From NCBI RefSeq assembly GCF_000003815.2, contig NC_049984.1, positions 4,230,695 through 4,294,694 of the forward strand: a DNA stretch of 64,000 bases, given 5' to 3'. How positions within the stretch are numbered: the first letter of the stretch is position 1; each line of letters starts with the position of its first letter. Position numbers and translations under genes: made by a program. Below, one piece after another: positions 1-8,906 of the stretch. The stretch comes from Branchiostoma floridae. Lineage: Eukaryota; Chordata; Leptocardii; Amphioxiformes; Branchiostomatidae. The notes beneath the pieces are model-generated. The model was not told the DNA's origin, did not search any database, and saw nothing but the letters and a program-made list of their open reading frames with translations.

Positions 1-186
1 GTGCAGCTCCACGAACTCGTAATAATTCCGCCACACCACGTCCCGCCTATAGTCCGACCATTGTAAGTCCAGGCAGAAGGCATACTGGATTTTCCCGCCG
101 AGGTTGGTCTCCTCTATCCCGGTGACTTGGACGTCCAGCAAAGCCAGGTTACACAGAGACGGGCTCCGGCAGATAGCAGACGCCAT
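1..186 (-). CDS. PX-domain protein, first coding exon (partial)
   Basis: The minus strand reads 62 codons from an ATG at 186-184 straight off the left edge. The peptide has the opening of a PX (phox homology) fold: a beta strand at about residues 14-22, a second ending in LDLQWSD (39-45), then WRNYYEF (52-58), which matches the family's R-[YF]-x-x-F phosphoinositide-binding motif, R53 being the expected 3-phosphate ligand. PX domains bind membrane phosphoinositides. An N-terminal PX directly after the start, with a W-S-D motif before the R/Y motif, resembles p47phox/NOXO1 and SH3PXD2 (Tks) adaptors more than most sorting nexins, but SH3 domains would lie outside the window, so no symbol is given. 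The CAATGG start context and purine-rich leader are ordinary. Confidence 0.65.
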   Translation of the reverse strand, partial: MASAICRSPSLCNLALLDVQVTGIEETNLGGKIQYAFCLDLQWSDYRRDVVWRNYYEFVELH

Positions 187-654
187 TGCCACCTCCCATA
201 ATGCACCGCGCAGGACCGCCACACTTTTAGTCTAGTCCGTACCGCTACCGCTAGTCAGGGAATTTCTACCGTGTACGATTTGTAATACCCATCATTAAAA
301 TTCCTGACAAAAATTGTATTCAAATACTTCCTAAACTGTGTATACATGTACACTTTGAAACAGACAATGAATACTCTATGATATGGGAGAAGCATGACTT
401 TTCAGATACAATCTTACACGATATTAACAAGTTTAAAATTAGAGAAAGTATTACTCCAAATTTGTAGTGACGGGTGTTATTCAAGCTATCCGAAGCTAAG
501 TACTGGAACGATCTGTAATTTGTGCTGTAATGATATATTCAGCGCGTCCTGTCATACTCCGCTGGGACCCTGGATAAATGACTCACTCGCGCCACCCTGA
601 TGACCTCACGATATCACCAAGGTCGCTAACTCAAACCTGAAGAGGGGGGGGCTC

Positions 655-795
655 ATCTCCAAGCAGATGTAGGAGGGTAGAATCGTAAAGTCTCCTACCT
701 CCACGTTTCTGTTACGAACCAAAGGAAGATCGTTTATAACAAAAGCGGGTCTTAGAAAACGTCACGATTTTGACTCCCAACATCTGCTTGGAGAT
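655..795. mobile_element. MITE with 16-bp perfect TIRs (ATCTCCAAGCAGATGT)
   Basis: Positions 655-670 and the reverse complement of 780-795 are identical over 16 bp. The roughly 110-bp interior has no coding capacity. The same terminal word recurs, degraded, at 2073-2191, about 16393-16490 and about 58960-59137, so it marks a dispersed non-autonomous family. The superfamily is not clear from the ends. Confidence 0.75.
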
Positions 796-1110
796 TAGAT
801 GGGCCAATGTTTTGTTGATTATGAGCCACGCGATCTATAACTTAAAGAGTTGCTTCTTATGATACAGTTTGGATGTCGTTCTGTTCACTATAACTTTAAT
901 TCAACATTCCTAAAGCTATAATACACGGCTTTAACGAGTAATGTATATACTCTACAATAACAGTAAATAAATGAAGGAAACTTTAGGAAAAAGCCATACT
1001 GAAGTGGCGGTTTCAAATCCGTAACGGAAAAGGCATCCAGGCTAGATGATAGCTATTGCTTATAGGAGTTATACAGCTATTGTTATTGTTCATTTTCCGC
1101 CATGAGATAG

Positions 1111-1558
1111 CCTAAAAGCCCAAGGCTCGAGTCTAAACGCGTGATGAATGCGAGTAGTCCGAGCTTTGCCCACGAATGGAATAAAATGAAAGAGAGTTGA
1201 GACTCTAAACGTCTCTGACGTCTGCGGTTCGAGTCTAACCCACATCAGCCCTGCTAAAGATGAGTGCAGGCAGCCCGAGGAAATATGAGGGAGAGCCTAA
1301 TAGACTTCAGTCCGAGTCTATCACAAGATGAATGCAGGCAGCCCGAGGTTTATCCATGAATGGAATGACGGGCTCTACGTTAAGATAAGACCCTAAACGC
1401 CTGGGTTCGAGTCTACCACACATTAGTCCTGCTAAAGATGAATGCAGGCAGCCCGAGGAAATGTGAGGGAGAGCCTAATAGACTGTGGTCCGAGTCTACC
1501 GCACATTAGATGCATGCAGGCAGCCCGAGGTTTATTCATGAATGGCATGACGGGCTAT
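1111..1558. repeat. tandem repeat, about 175-bp unit, 2.4 copies
   Basis: Two near-complete units (about 1206-1380 and 1381-1558) and a truncated copy upstream share the words GGTTCGAGTCTA, GCAGGCAGCCCGAGG and GAGAGCCTAATAGACT in the same order. Each unit is itself an imperfect half-repeat, because CGAGTCTA and GCAGGCAGCCCGAGG occur twice per unit. The GGTTCGAGTC word looks like a tRNA B box, but no A box or cloverleaf could be drawn, so no tRNA or SINE is called. Confidence 0.7.
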
Positions 1559-1668
1559 AAGCGGAAGCCCGCGGGCGCGCGGGATCTGTCATTATGGCGG
1601 GGTCGATAAAATATTCCTTCCCGACGAGCCGGGGCGTGATCAATTTCAGCCGACCCGGTAATCTGTGA

Positions 1669-2075
1669 GGCTAACGTCACATTTCCAAAGGCCTACGTCA
1701 CATTTTCAAACCGGGACCCGTTTATTGGCATAAAAATTAACGTTTATGCCAATAAATTGCACAAGGAATGTCGTTGAATTATTTGTGGTACGTATTATGT
1801 TTTTGATGTCTTACATATTGTACTTTTCGTTCCCCCAAACTGCCCGACCGGGCCCCTTTCTGAAAATGTGGCGTTAGCCAAACTTGCAAGTCCCGGCCGG
1901 GCTGTTTGTGGAAACGAAAAGTAGAAATGCACACGTAAAAATATAGACAAATAATGCCCACGACTATTCTTTTTACGTCTTGTGTAGTTTGGTGTCTTTT
2001 ATATCATACTTGTCGTTCCCAAAACCTGCCCGGCCGGGCCCCGGTTTGGAAATGTGACGTACGTAGGCCTACGCA
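1669..2075. mobile_element. composite inverted-repeat elements with GGCCCGGCCGGGC ends
   Basis: Terminal words GGCTAACGTCACATTT (1669) and AAATGTGGCGTTAGCC (ending 1879) are inverted copies. A second pair of arms, around CCCGGCCGGGC at about 1893 and about 2030, ends in TTTGGAAATGTGACGTACGTAGGC. The same ends delimit an element at about 27155-27348 in NCOA5 intron 1, so this is a dispersed family here present as two overlapping or nested copies. Confidence 0.6.
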
Positions 2076-2191
2076 GATGTTGGGGTAGAAAATCGTCATG
2101 CATATGTTTTAGGCACATTGGCAGCGGCTGTTAGTAAAGCCCGTTAGGTTAGAAAACTTGGCGACATTCTACTACAACATCTGCTTGAAGT
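2073..2191. mobile_element. degraded copy of the AAGCAGATGT MITE
   Basis: GCAGATGTTGGGGTAGAA at the left end is an imperfect inverted copy of the right end around ACTACAACATCTGCTTGAAG. The termini relate it to the element at 655-795. No target duplication is evident. Confidence 0.5.
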
Positions 2192-2942
2192 TTACCAACC
2201 GATAATGTTGGCTCCAAGTCACCACATCACCATTGCATTGTATAGTCCAATCATAGTAACGCATTTTAGGGATTTGACATAGAAATGATAAAATAAATAA
2301 ACTGATCTGAAATTTGAGAATCAGTAAATATAGTTTGTCTACACAGTTGCTGCAGCTGTTTCACTTCTTCTTTACTCTGGAAGAAAAATGTTTGTAGTTT
2401 GCAGACTTATTTCTCGGAGGGAATACATAAACCTTAGCGCGAACTGACTCCCCTGGCCAGTTTCCCGATTGATTTTTTTTTCGAATTCTACTATCCCCGT
2501 ACCCCCGTAGGAAGGCCTGGTGGAGGAGGCTAGGTACACAGCTCAAGTCAACATTGCTGGAGTTCACCGCCTCCTACCGGATCCTTTATGAACTGCCAGG
2601 GCAACGGTCTCTTCAGAATTCAAACCCAACCGGTCTAGACATACTACCTAGATATAACATGGCCTACATTTCAACTACAGTACAATACCTTTGAACCTGA
2701 CCCAAACCAAACTTATCTTATTAGAATTTCCACCGTACAGTCCCCCGCTTATCCCAACAAGTACAATCCTTCTATTATCACATAGGTTAACAAGCAAACA
2801 AACAAACACACAAACTGAAAACACCATCTCCGTTTTCACTTAGGAAAATAAGAAGAAAATTTGCTACTGAAATCCAACACTGCCAAAATAAAAGTCTGCG
2901 TAGAATCCTCAGCGGCAGCGGACGTAAGACTGTAAATCGTAA

Positions 2943-3236
2943 AGCTAAGGGCACAACCCGCCGCACGTGGAAATGCGTGCTGTCTACGTGCCAAAACGTG
3001 GTAATCTTTTGGGATCCGTAAGTGGTAAGTACCGCCTCCGTACGAACTCGTAGGGAATCCGACGGATTTCTGAACACACAGACAAGCCGTAGAACCTTAC
3101 GTGCAGGCAAAACTGTGTGCCGTGCGTTGATGTACTCTTGCCAGTCGTTCCCCCCGTTTTCAGAAATACGTGGTGGACGTGGCCTCCCAAAAACCGTACG
3201 GACAAATTGCACGTACGGCGGGTTGTGACCTTAGCT
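2943..3236. mobile_element. 294-bp TIR element (AGCTAAGG...ACAACCCGCCG)
   Basis: The left end, AGCTAAGGGCACAACCCGCC, and the reverse complement of the right end, AGCTAAGGTCACAACCCGCC, differ at one position in 20 and continue into an ACGTG word on both sides. The interior carries fortuitous open frames on both strands, which is typical of GC-rich MITEs, and no domain was recognised in them. Confidence 0.75.
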
Positions 3237-3274
3237 TAGCTGACTACAAAACAAGACGGAGACAGCTTCGTTTG

Positions 3275-3520
3275 AAGTCCTGATAACAGTTTCAAATTTA
3301 CATTCTACTCGGCGGCTTCCTTGGATCGCAGAGAGCTTCGATAATCCTTTAAGTCTGTGCGGGGGACCACAGACGTTAACGGGAGGATCTCTCGGTAAAA
3401 CTAGACAGAGAAAACTCAAGTCCTGATAGGAGTTTTATGTTTTACACCGTGGCTTCGAGAAAGCTTATACAATCCTTTAATTCTGAGCGGGGACGTTAAC
3501 AGGCGGATCTCTCTGTGGAG
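3275..3520. repeat. imperfect tandem duplication, about 145-bp period
   Basis: Blocks at about 3275-3390 and 3418-3515 share, in order, TCCTGATA, GGCTTC, a GAGAGCTTCGATAATCCTTTAA-like word, a GAGCGGGG-like word, GACGTTAAC and GGATCTCTC. The second copy is shortened by small deletions. No coding potential was recognised. Confidence 0.6.
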
Positions 3521-3944
3521 TGAGGATGAATCACGACTTCAAGGTTCTCTTCGATCATCACGTTATCACCACTCGGACTTGGAGCTTATGTAGCTGGGAA
3601 AAGATGCGTGTCATGTGATACAAGGGGAGTCCACAAATATGGACGTTCTTTCTGATGATAAAAACTATTTTAGTTGCGGTTTGCAAGAAGCGCAGTGAAT
3701 CAGACATCTCAGAAAGGTCGGCGAGATTGACCGAAAATTCATGGTAAGTTTTTTACTTGTGTTGGAACAAAGCTCAAACCTTGTAACTATGAATTCTAAC
3801 AACACAGATGAGTTTTATTTCGAAGAAACAATGACGTCGTGATCTGAAACCTAAACATGACAGATAGACAGAAAATTGCACGTCTTAACTGTTACTATAC
3901 ACAAATATGATAAAGGCTATAGTTGCAAGGCTTTTGCTCCATTT

Positions 3945-4085
3945 TGTAGAAACTCACTCTTTCTCAATTATCCAAATGGTGCAACAAAGCGAAATTATTA
4001 AGCTGGACCGTACCACCACGGGATTTTGGGATTTCGTGCAATTAACAGAAGTGTGCTATTATCCGTTCTGCAATTAACTGGCTAT
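3945..4085. mobile_element. truncated copy of the CAGTAGAAGCC MITE
   Basis: The stretch containing GGTGCAACAAAGCGAA, CACCACGGGATTTTGGGAT and GTGCAATTAACAGAAGTGTG matches the elements at 46950 and 54587 in sequence and order. The right terminus is interrupted by the TTAA-flanked insertion at 4090 and the left terminus has decayed. Confidence 0.65.
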
Positions 4086-4089
4086 TTAA

Positions 4090-4613
4090 AGGGGCATTCC
4101 TCTCCAGAAGGGAGTCTTGTTTTCCAATAGATAATGTGGCAATGAATACACAATCAGCCGAATTCTGTGGAATTCACCTTGGGATGAATTATGTGATGTG
4201 TGTTTTATAAAACAATAATGACACTCACTAAACCCATGCAGACCCTACCCATGCATTCCCTATACGCATAGACACTTTGTTTATCGTAAATATTTTCGGA
4301 ATAAATGAGGTACGCTGAGCACACCGAGAAGGCAAATTTCTCTTAAGATAGCAAAGAATACAAGAACAATACGAATTTGTTAGCGAACCTGAAATTAGTT
4401 TGGTAACCTTACCTAAACGTTCTGCATTGTATTCAGCCATAGGGTTTATTCAATTAGAGGGTACTTGGGGAGTTTAGTAGAAGACTGAATGCTTTTGAGG
4501 CATGCGGAGCAACTGGGTACTTTATCGTATAATGTGAAGTCGTATGCAGTTATCACTTCCTAAAATGAATATCTATCGGAAAATAACACTCCCGTGTGGA
4601 GTGGAATGCCCCT
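4090..4613. mobile_element. 524-bp element with AGGGGCATTCC ends and TTAA duplications
   Basis: AGGGGCATTCC at 4090-4100 is perfectly inverted at 4603-4613, and TTAA flanks both sides (4086-4089 and 4614-4617). TTAA duplication is the signature of the piggyBac superfamily, so this is probably a non-autonomous piggyBac-like element. It interrupts the right end of a degraded CAGTAGAAGCC-family MITE (about 3945-4085), so it is the younger insertion. No transposase frame is visible. Confidence 0.7.
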
Positions 4614-4809
4614 TTAATGGTTTAAAACAACTTGCATGTAACTCCGCTATCCGGAGCTCTGTAGACTCCGCGGCAACATAGGACGGGCCTAAGAAGCGCA
4701 ATTAAATCAGGCTAGGTTGAGATAGCAGAGTACAGACAAGCGGCGGTTTGCTAGCGCCGTTGGATGTCTCTGCGTAGGAGAATGTCCAGTCTATAACTTC
4801 TTGGTCTCT

Positions 4810-7800
4810 TCAAAGCTCATTTTTGATGATGAACCACGGCACAAAGTCTTCCAATTTTATCCCGTAAGCCTTTTTCAACCTGTCCGCTATTGCGCGAGAT
4901 TTGGTCAGATCGTTTGCGAACGTGGAGAAAAACGTTTGCAGCAACTTCGTCTTCTCTTCCACGTACTGGTCAGAGGTCATGACCGACTCGTAGAAGCGGC
5001 AGTTGACCTTGACCGCCTCTTCCCAGCTCACGGGGGACCACTGTAGATATTCCTCCGCCTTAGTGATGGATAAGGGACCTTTCCACACTGTAGGGTACAG
5101 GTACCTGGTGAAATGATAAAGAAAGAAAAGAAAAAGAAACATAGAAACAAAAGTTAAATTTTAAGTAAACCTGTTGGAAGAAATCTTACCACTAGCTTAA
5201 CATACATAACATCATCATAACACGTACACTGATATCAATATTGACCAGTTAACGTATCTCTTCGCAAACAATATAATAAACAAAAGTTTTATGCTTTTCC
5301 CAGCATAGAAATCGTCCGTAAACTTGTCTGTCATCAGGGAATGTAATCTTAATGAGACACAACTTGTAGTTTCAAAACAGAATTTAAAAAAAAAAAACGT
5401 TTATATGCCTTATTTCTGATGTTTACATGGCGCAAAGCCAAAGATGTTTAACATCAAAACGAGAAGTTTGTTTCAAAACTTGACAACAAACGGAAGATGT
5501 TAAGAAAGAAGTAGAGTTACATTTCCCTCTCAGGGTACTGGTTGAAGTTAACGTTGAGTATTCCAAGTTGTCTCCCCATATCTCTCAGAACCCTTCTCAA
5601 GGTCAGGGTCTCCTTGAAGGCCAAGTTGAAGGCCTGGTTGTGAACTTTGACCCCTCCGTCAAGAATATCCGAGATAGCGGCGGCGACGTCCTCAACTTGG
5701 ACAAGGCTGATATCGAGATTGGCAACTCTTTGGGAGATGAAGTAGACAAACAGAATCAAAACTTCAACAGTATATTTAGCTGTCTCAATCGCTGGTCTTC
5801 GATCAAATGCATAACGAAAAACTATTTGGAATCCAGAAATAAAGAAAGTGATATTTTTCAGTTAGTAAAGTTTTCGACCCCGAAAACATCAAGTACACAT
5901 TATTTGTGCTTGCATAGCTGTGTGGCCCAAGAGCGTACGAAGCAGAAATGGGCATCATGCTATGCACCATATAAAGTAGGTAACTTTTCGTTTACACATC
6001 AGCAAGTAAAATGGGCAGGAAAGCATTCTTGGTAACATTCCCATAACCTCACATCTCCTCACCGGTCCTGTAGCCATAAAGGCAATAGGAAATACTAGGT
6101 TATAATCTGATCTACTTGTAGAAAGTCGACCAATGCACCAGACCAACCTGTACTCACTTCTGAGGTAAGTGCACGGGCACGATGTCGTGTAGCCGGAGCC
6201 ACAGCTGGTACAGCCACCATCGCCGCGTGCCGTCACGTGACCCCACCACGTCAGGGATGCGCAGGAACACCCATGGGAGACCCTCCCTCCCTCGCAGGAC
6301 CTCCTCCGCTTCATGCTTCCTTCAGGAATTAATGTTAAATGTTAGTGTTTAGACCATTAGAAAACCTTCATTCAGTTTGGTGATTTGCAACGAGCAATAG
6401 GTTTTCTGCCAAAGCGTTTCTTCCATCCTACGGCCAATGATTATTGTACAATTATCAGTAAATCACAGCCTTCAACCAGAATATTTCCCATATTCATCAC
6501 GCTATTTCAAATCTGCAAACAACAGCTATGTGAAAAAAAAAGTCCGTTTGTGTTGGTATGCAAAACAATCACTGATGAACAAACAAACAAACTCATGGAG
6601 GGTGCCTACTTTCCGTAAACTAATCACCCACTTCTGACATCACGTTTAGCTGTGGTCACGTGACGGGGTGACGGGGTCAGTTTTCCTGAAGAAGGGATAG
6701 GAAAGTTCAATAGGAATTGAAAATAACATTGATAATCTTTTAGTTACCTGTTGCCGTAGTCGTCCAAACGGTTGAGTCGGAACTGCTCGGCTGTGTCGGT
6801 CGGGCGCTGGTCGTCCGTCTCAAGAGTGGGTCCGGTGTGATCCTTGGTGCAGACCTCGTACACGGAGTCAGTACTGATGTACACGTACAGCCCCGCCCTG
6901 TTACCTAACAGTTCTAAACCTGTGGTCGACACAACATTCTGTCAGTCCGTACATTGCTCATTTTGAAGTATTCTACCGTGGACAGACCAGGCTCCCTTTG
7001 GGAAAGGAGAACCCTTCTTCCGCCAGGATACACTTTCGTTGCCTGGGTACCATCCTATTTCTACCTGGGCTCCTTGCACTCACTACCCATGCTAAATCTT
7101 TCGCACATACCAGGCAGGAAGTTATGAGAGTGTAAAATTACGTAATAGATTAATTTTATTGCTTGATTTGACATTACATCGTGGCATTTAGCCCGACTTG
7201 TTTTTTTTTTTTGTGTGTGTTTTTTTCAATGTACGATTTTGATGCAGTCGTGCATATTGTTGTTAACATGCCCAATTTTTTACCTTTCGGCCAGGAATAT
7301 TAAAAAAGCAGGGTAAAAATGACCTGAGTGTAACTTTCAGGCTAGAAATTAAGTTAGTCATGATTTGAGTCGACAGGGGAAAGTACGAATATGTAATAAT
7401 AATCATCTGGTGTATTTTGCCAGCCAGTAGGTACCCCAAGTATGAGTAATGAGGCTGTTTAACGTGGTCGTGAAAGAAAAAAGAACAGAATTGGCTCACT
7501 TTGTTTCATCTGCGCCCCGCTGTAGCAGCTAAAGTCGATGACAGCGTCGAACCACGCACCGGGCTCCCTGACCAGCGACATCAACTCTTTGCAGGCGCGC
7601 ACTCCCTTCTGTCTGTCGCACACAACCTGTTGCACGTGAGGCTTCACTCTGGTAGCCGAGTCCCAGTACCAGTTCCCGCGGTTCACTATCGTCACGTCGT
7701 TCCTGCCTTGCTGTATCAGTTTCTCTACTGTCGCTGCACCTATGAAGCCATTTCCGCCGAATACGAGTATTTTTCTTCTTACGCCGTCAGCGCCGCCCCT

Positions 7801-7845
7801 TGCCAGTGTCGCTGCCAGCATCAGCACCAGCCCTGGCCACGTCAT
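4810..7845 (-). CDS. secreted-type NAD-dependent epimerase/dehydratase (extended SDR), 5 exons, 393 aa
   Basis: Minus-strand exons: 7500-7845, 6748-6919, 6158-6319, 5521-5727, 4810-5104 (stop 4810-4812). Splice phases agree at every junction (1,182 nt in total). The protein opens with a hydrophobic signal-peptide-like segment (residues 1-17), followed by a Rossmann beta strand and GGNGFIG (30-36), the extended-SDR NAD(P)-binding motif. STDSVY (131-136) and YGNRK (170-174) supply the Ser/Thr and Y-x3-K catalytic residues; the YxxxK codons straddle the exon 2/3 junction. After it come K-x-E-A-E-E-V-L and LPWVFLRIPDVVGSRDG, typical of NAD-dependent epimerase/dehydratase proteins. The C-terminal half has SITKAEEYLQWSP, a hallmark of atypical SDRs of the CSP41 type. 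The substrate is unknown. There is no KDEL-type retention signal (it ends KNEL), though KNEL could act weakly as one. It lies head-to-head with TPX2, with about 1.06 kb between start codons. Confidence 0.88.
7408..7472. repeat. dispersed repeat GCCAGTAGGTACC...GAGGCTGTTTAAC, copy 1
   Basis: This block, just downstream of the epimerase exon 1 donor on the plus-strand map, is nearly identical to 9839-9903 in TPX2 intron 1 (shared words GTGTATTTTGC, CAGCCAGTAGGTACCC, GGTAATGAGGCTGTTTAAC). It is a fragment of a dispersed element. No ends could be defined. Confidence 0.6.
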
Positions 7846-8625
7846 GGTGTCACAGCGTCCTCTAGCGAAAGAAATGGTAAGTGCATATGAGGTCGGAACA
7901 AGGAGGCGAAGCGATGGTCTGGTCCCTTGCTATTCCAGTTATTTTAAGTATTTCACACATGCATCGAGTACTTCTAACTTGATATATAGAAAAACGGGCG
8001 GCCAAATTGAACCTGTACAACACTAGATTTTTGGCTAAGGAAGACAGACACCAACTGTGAGGTTCTTTGACCCATTGGGGCTCTGTTTGGTTTGCATAGG
8101 ATCTGCATAGGCCCCCTACTGTAAATAAAACCCAGCTGTGGAACCAAAGACGCCCCAACACTGCTGACCCATTTCCCATGAGGTTTCTCTATTATCTATT
8201 TGTCAAGTTCGCTGGCATGGCTGGCAAAAATCCAACTGACCTTTGTCGTCTATCATGACCGTAACGTTTCATAAATATATTATTTACCTTACTCACTCAC
8301 TCAGTCATGATGTTTACCTGTAACCTGCTGAATTTGAGAAATCACTGTCAAGAGACAGATCTATCTACAGTTTTCTGCAGCCACATGTCACGCATGCGGG
8401 CACAAAGCTGAACGCCAAACACAAGCAACGAGAAACAAACTTCATTTCCACCATACCTTCTCACGATTTAAGCCCTTCGGTACTCCCGATCGTTTTTTGG
8501 GAGGAGGTAAACACCTACGAGAAATCGTCGATGCAAGACTGTGCAGAGTCAACTTCCCAAAAACTTTGCCCTTTCACCTTTCAAATGATGTACATCCCTT
8601 CAAACAGAATGGTTTTGCCCAAATA

Positions 8626-8681
8626 CCGAACCTGTCTCGGCATTTTACGGAGACTCCCGAAACTTTCCGAGACAGGTTCGG
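8626..8681. repeat. 15-bp perfect inverted repeat in the TPX2 promoter region
   Basis: CCGAACCTGTCTCGG (8626-8640) is perfectly inverted at 8667-8681 with a 26-bp spacer. It sits about 230 bp upstream of the TPX2 start codon, between the two divergent genes. Confidence 0.7.
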
Positions 8682-8710
8682 AAGTTTCCGCCAAGGCGTT
8701 ATCGTTTCCA

Positions 8711-8780
8711 CCAATCACAACAAGGCCTCGTTTTGACAGCGGCTACTGATTGGACAGGTTTCAGGCGAGGCTAACTTGAA
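8711..8780 (+). promoter_or_regulatory. cell-cycle promoter module of TPX2: two CCAAT boxes and a CHR-like element
   Basis: CCAAT at 8711-8715 and an inverted CCAAT (ATTGG) at 8749-8753 are about 38 bp apart, in the usual range for paired NF-Y sites. CTTGAA at 8775-8780 resembles the cell-cycle genes homology region (CHR). NF-Y plus CHR is the established architecture of DREAM/B-MYB-FOXM1 regulated G2/M genes, to which vertebrate TPX2 belongs. Transcription would start shortly downstream, about 100 bp before the start codon. That these sites function is an inference from order and spacing. Confidence 0.5.
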
Positions 8781-8906
8781 TACAGAGACGCCATTTTGTG
8801 TGGTCAGTTAGAAGCTGAAAATTTTGTCTCGAGTTTAGGCAAGATTATCCCCAAAATCGCAGCGAATTTGCCATCTTGCCGAAAATTCTTACAGTGGTAA
8901 GACACA

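Larger units (their letters stand above)
187..4809. other. gene-free interval rich in short transposons
   Basis: No exon chain with consistent splice phases was found on either strand. The reading frames around 2787-3419 are explained by an inverted-repeat element and a local duplication. The interval holds MITE-like elements at 655-795, 1669-2075, 2073-2191, 2943-3236, about 3945-4085 and 4090-4613, and tandem repeats at 1111-1558 and 3275-3520, listed separately. It separates the minus-strand PX gene start from the 3' end of the minus-strand epimerase gene, so it should hold the PX gene promoter just right of position 186. Confidence 0.6.

Noticed and set aside
1206-1260. tRNA- or SINE-like GGTTCGAGTC word
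   Set aside because: It resembles a B box, but there is no matching A box, acceptor stem or cloverleaf, and the word belongs to a tandem unit.
2787-3419. Overlapping open frames on both strands
   Set aside because: They coincide with a TIR element and a local duplication; no domain, splice partner or conserved residues were seen.
5568-6314. 155- and 119-codon frames
   Set aside because: They are antisense or shifted readings over epimerase exons 3 and 4.
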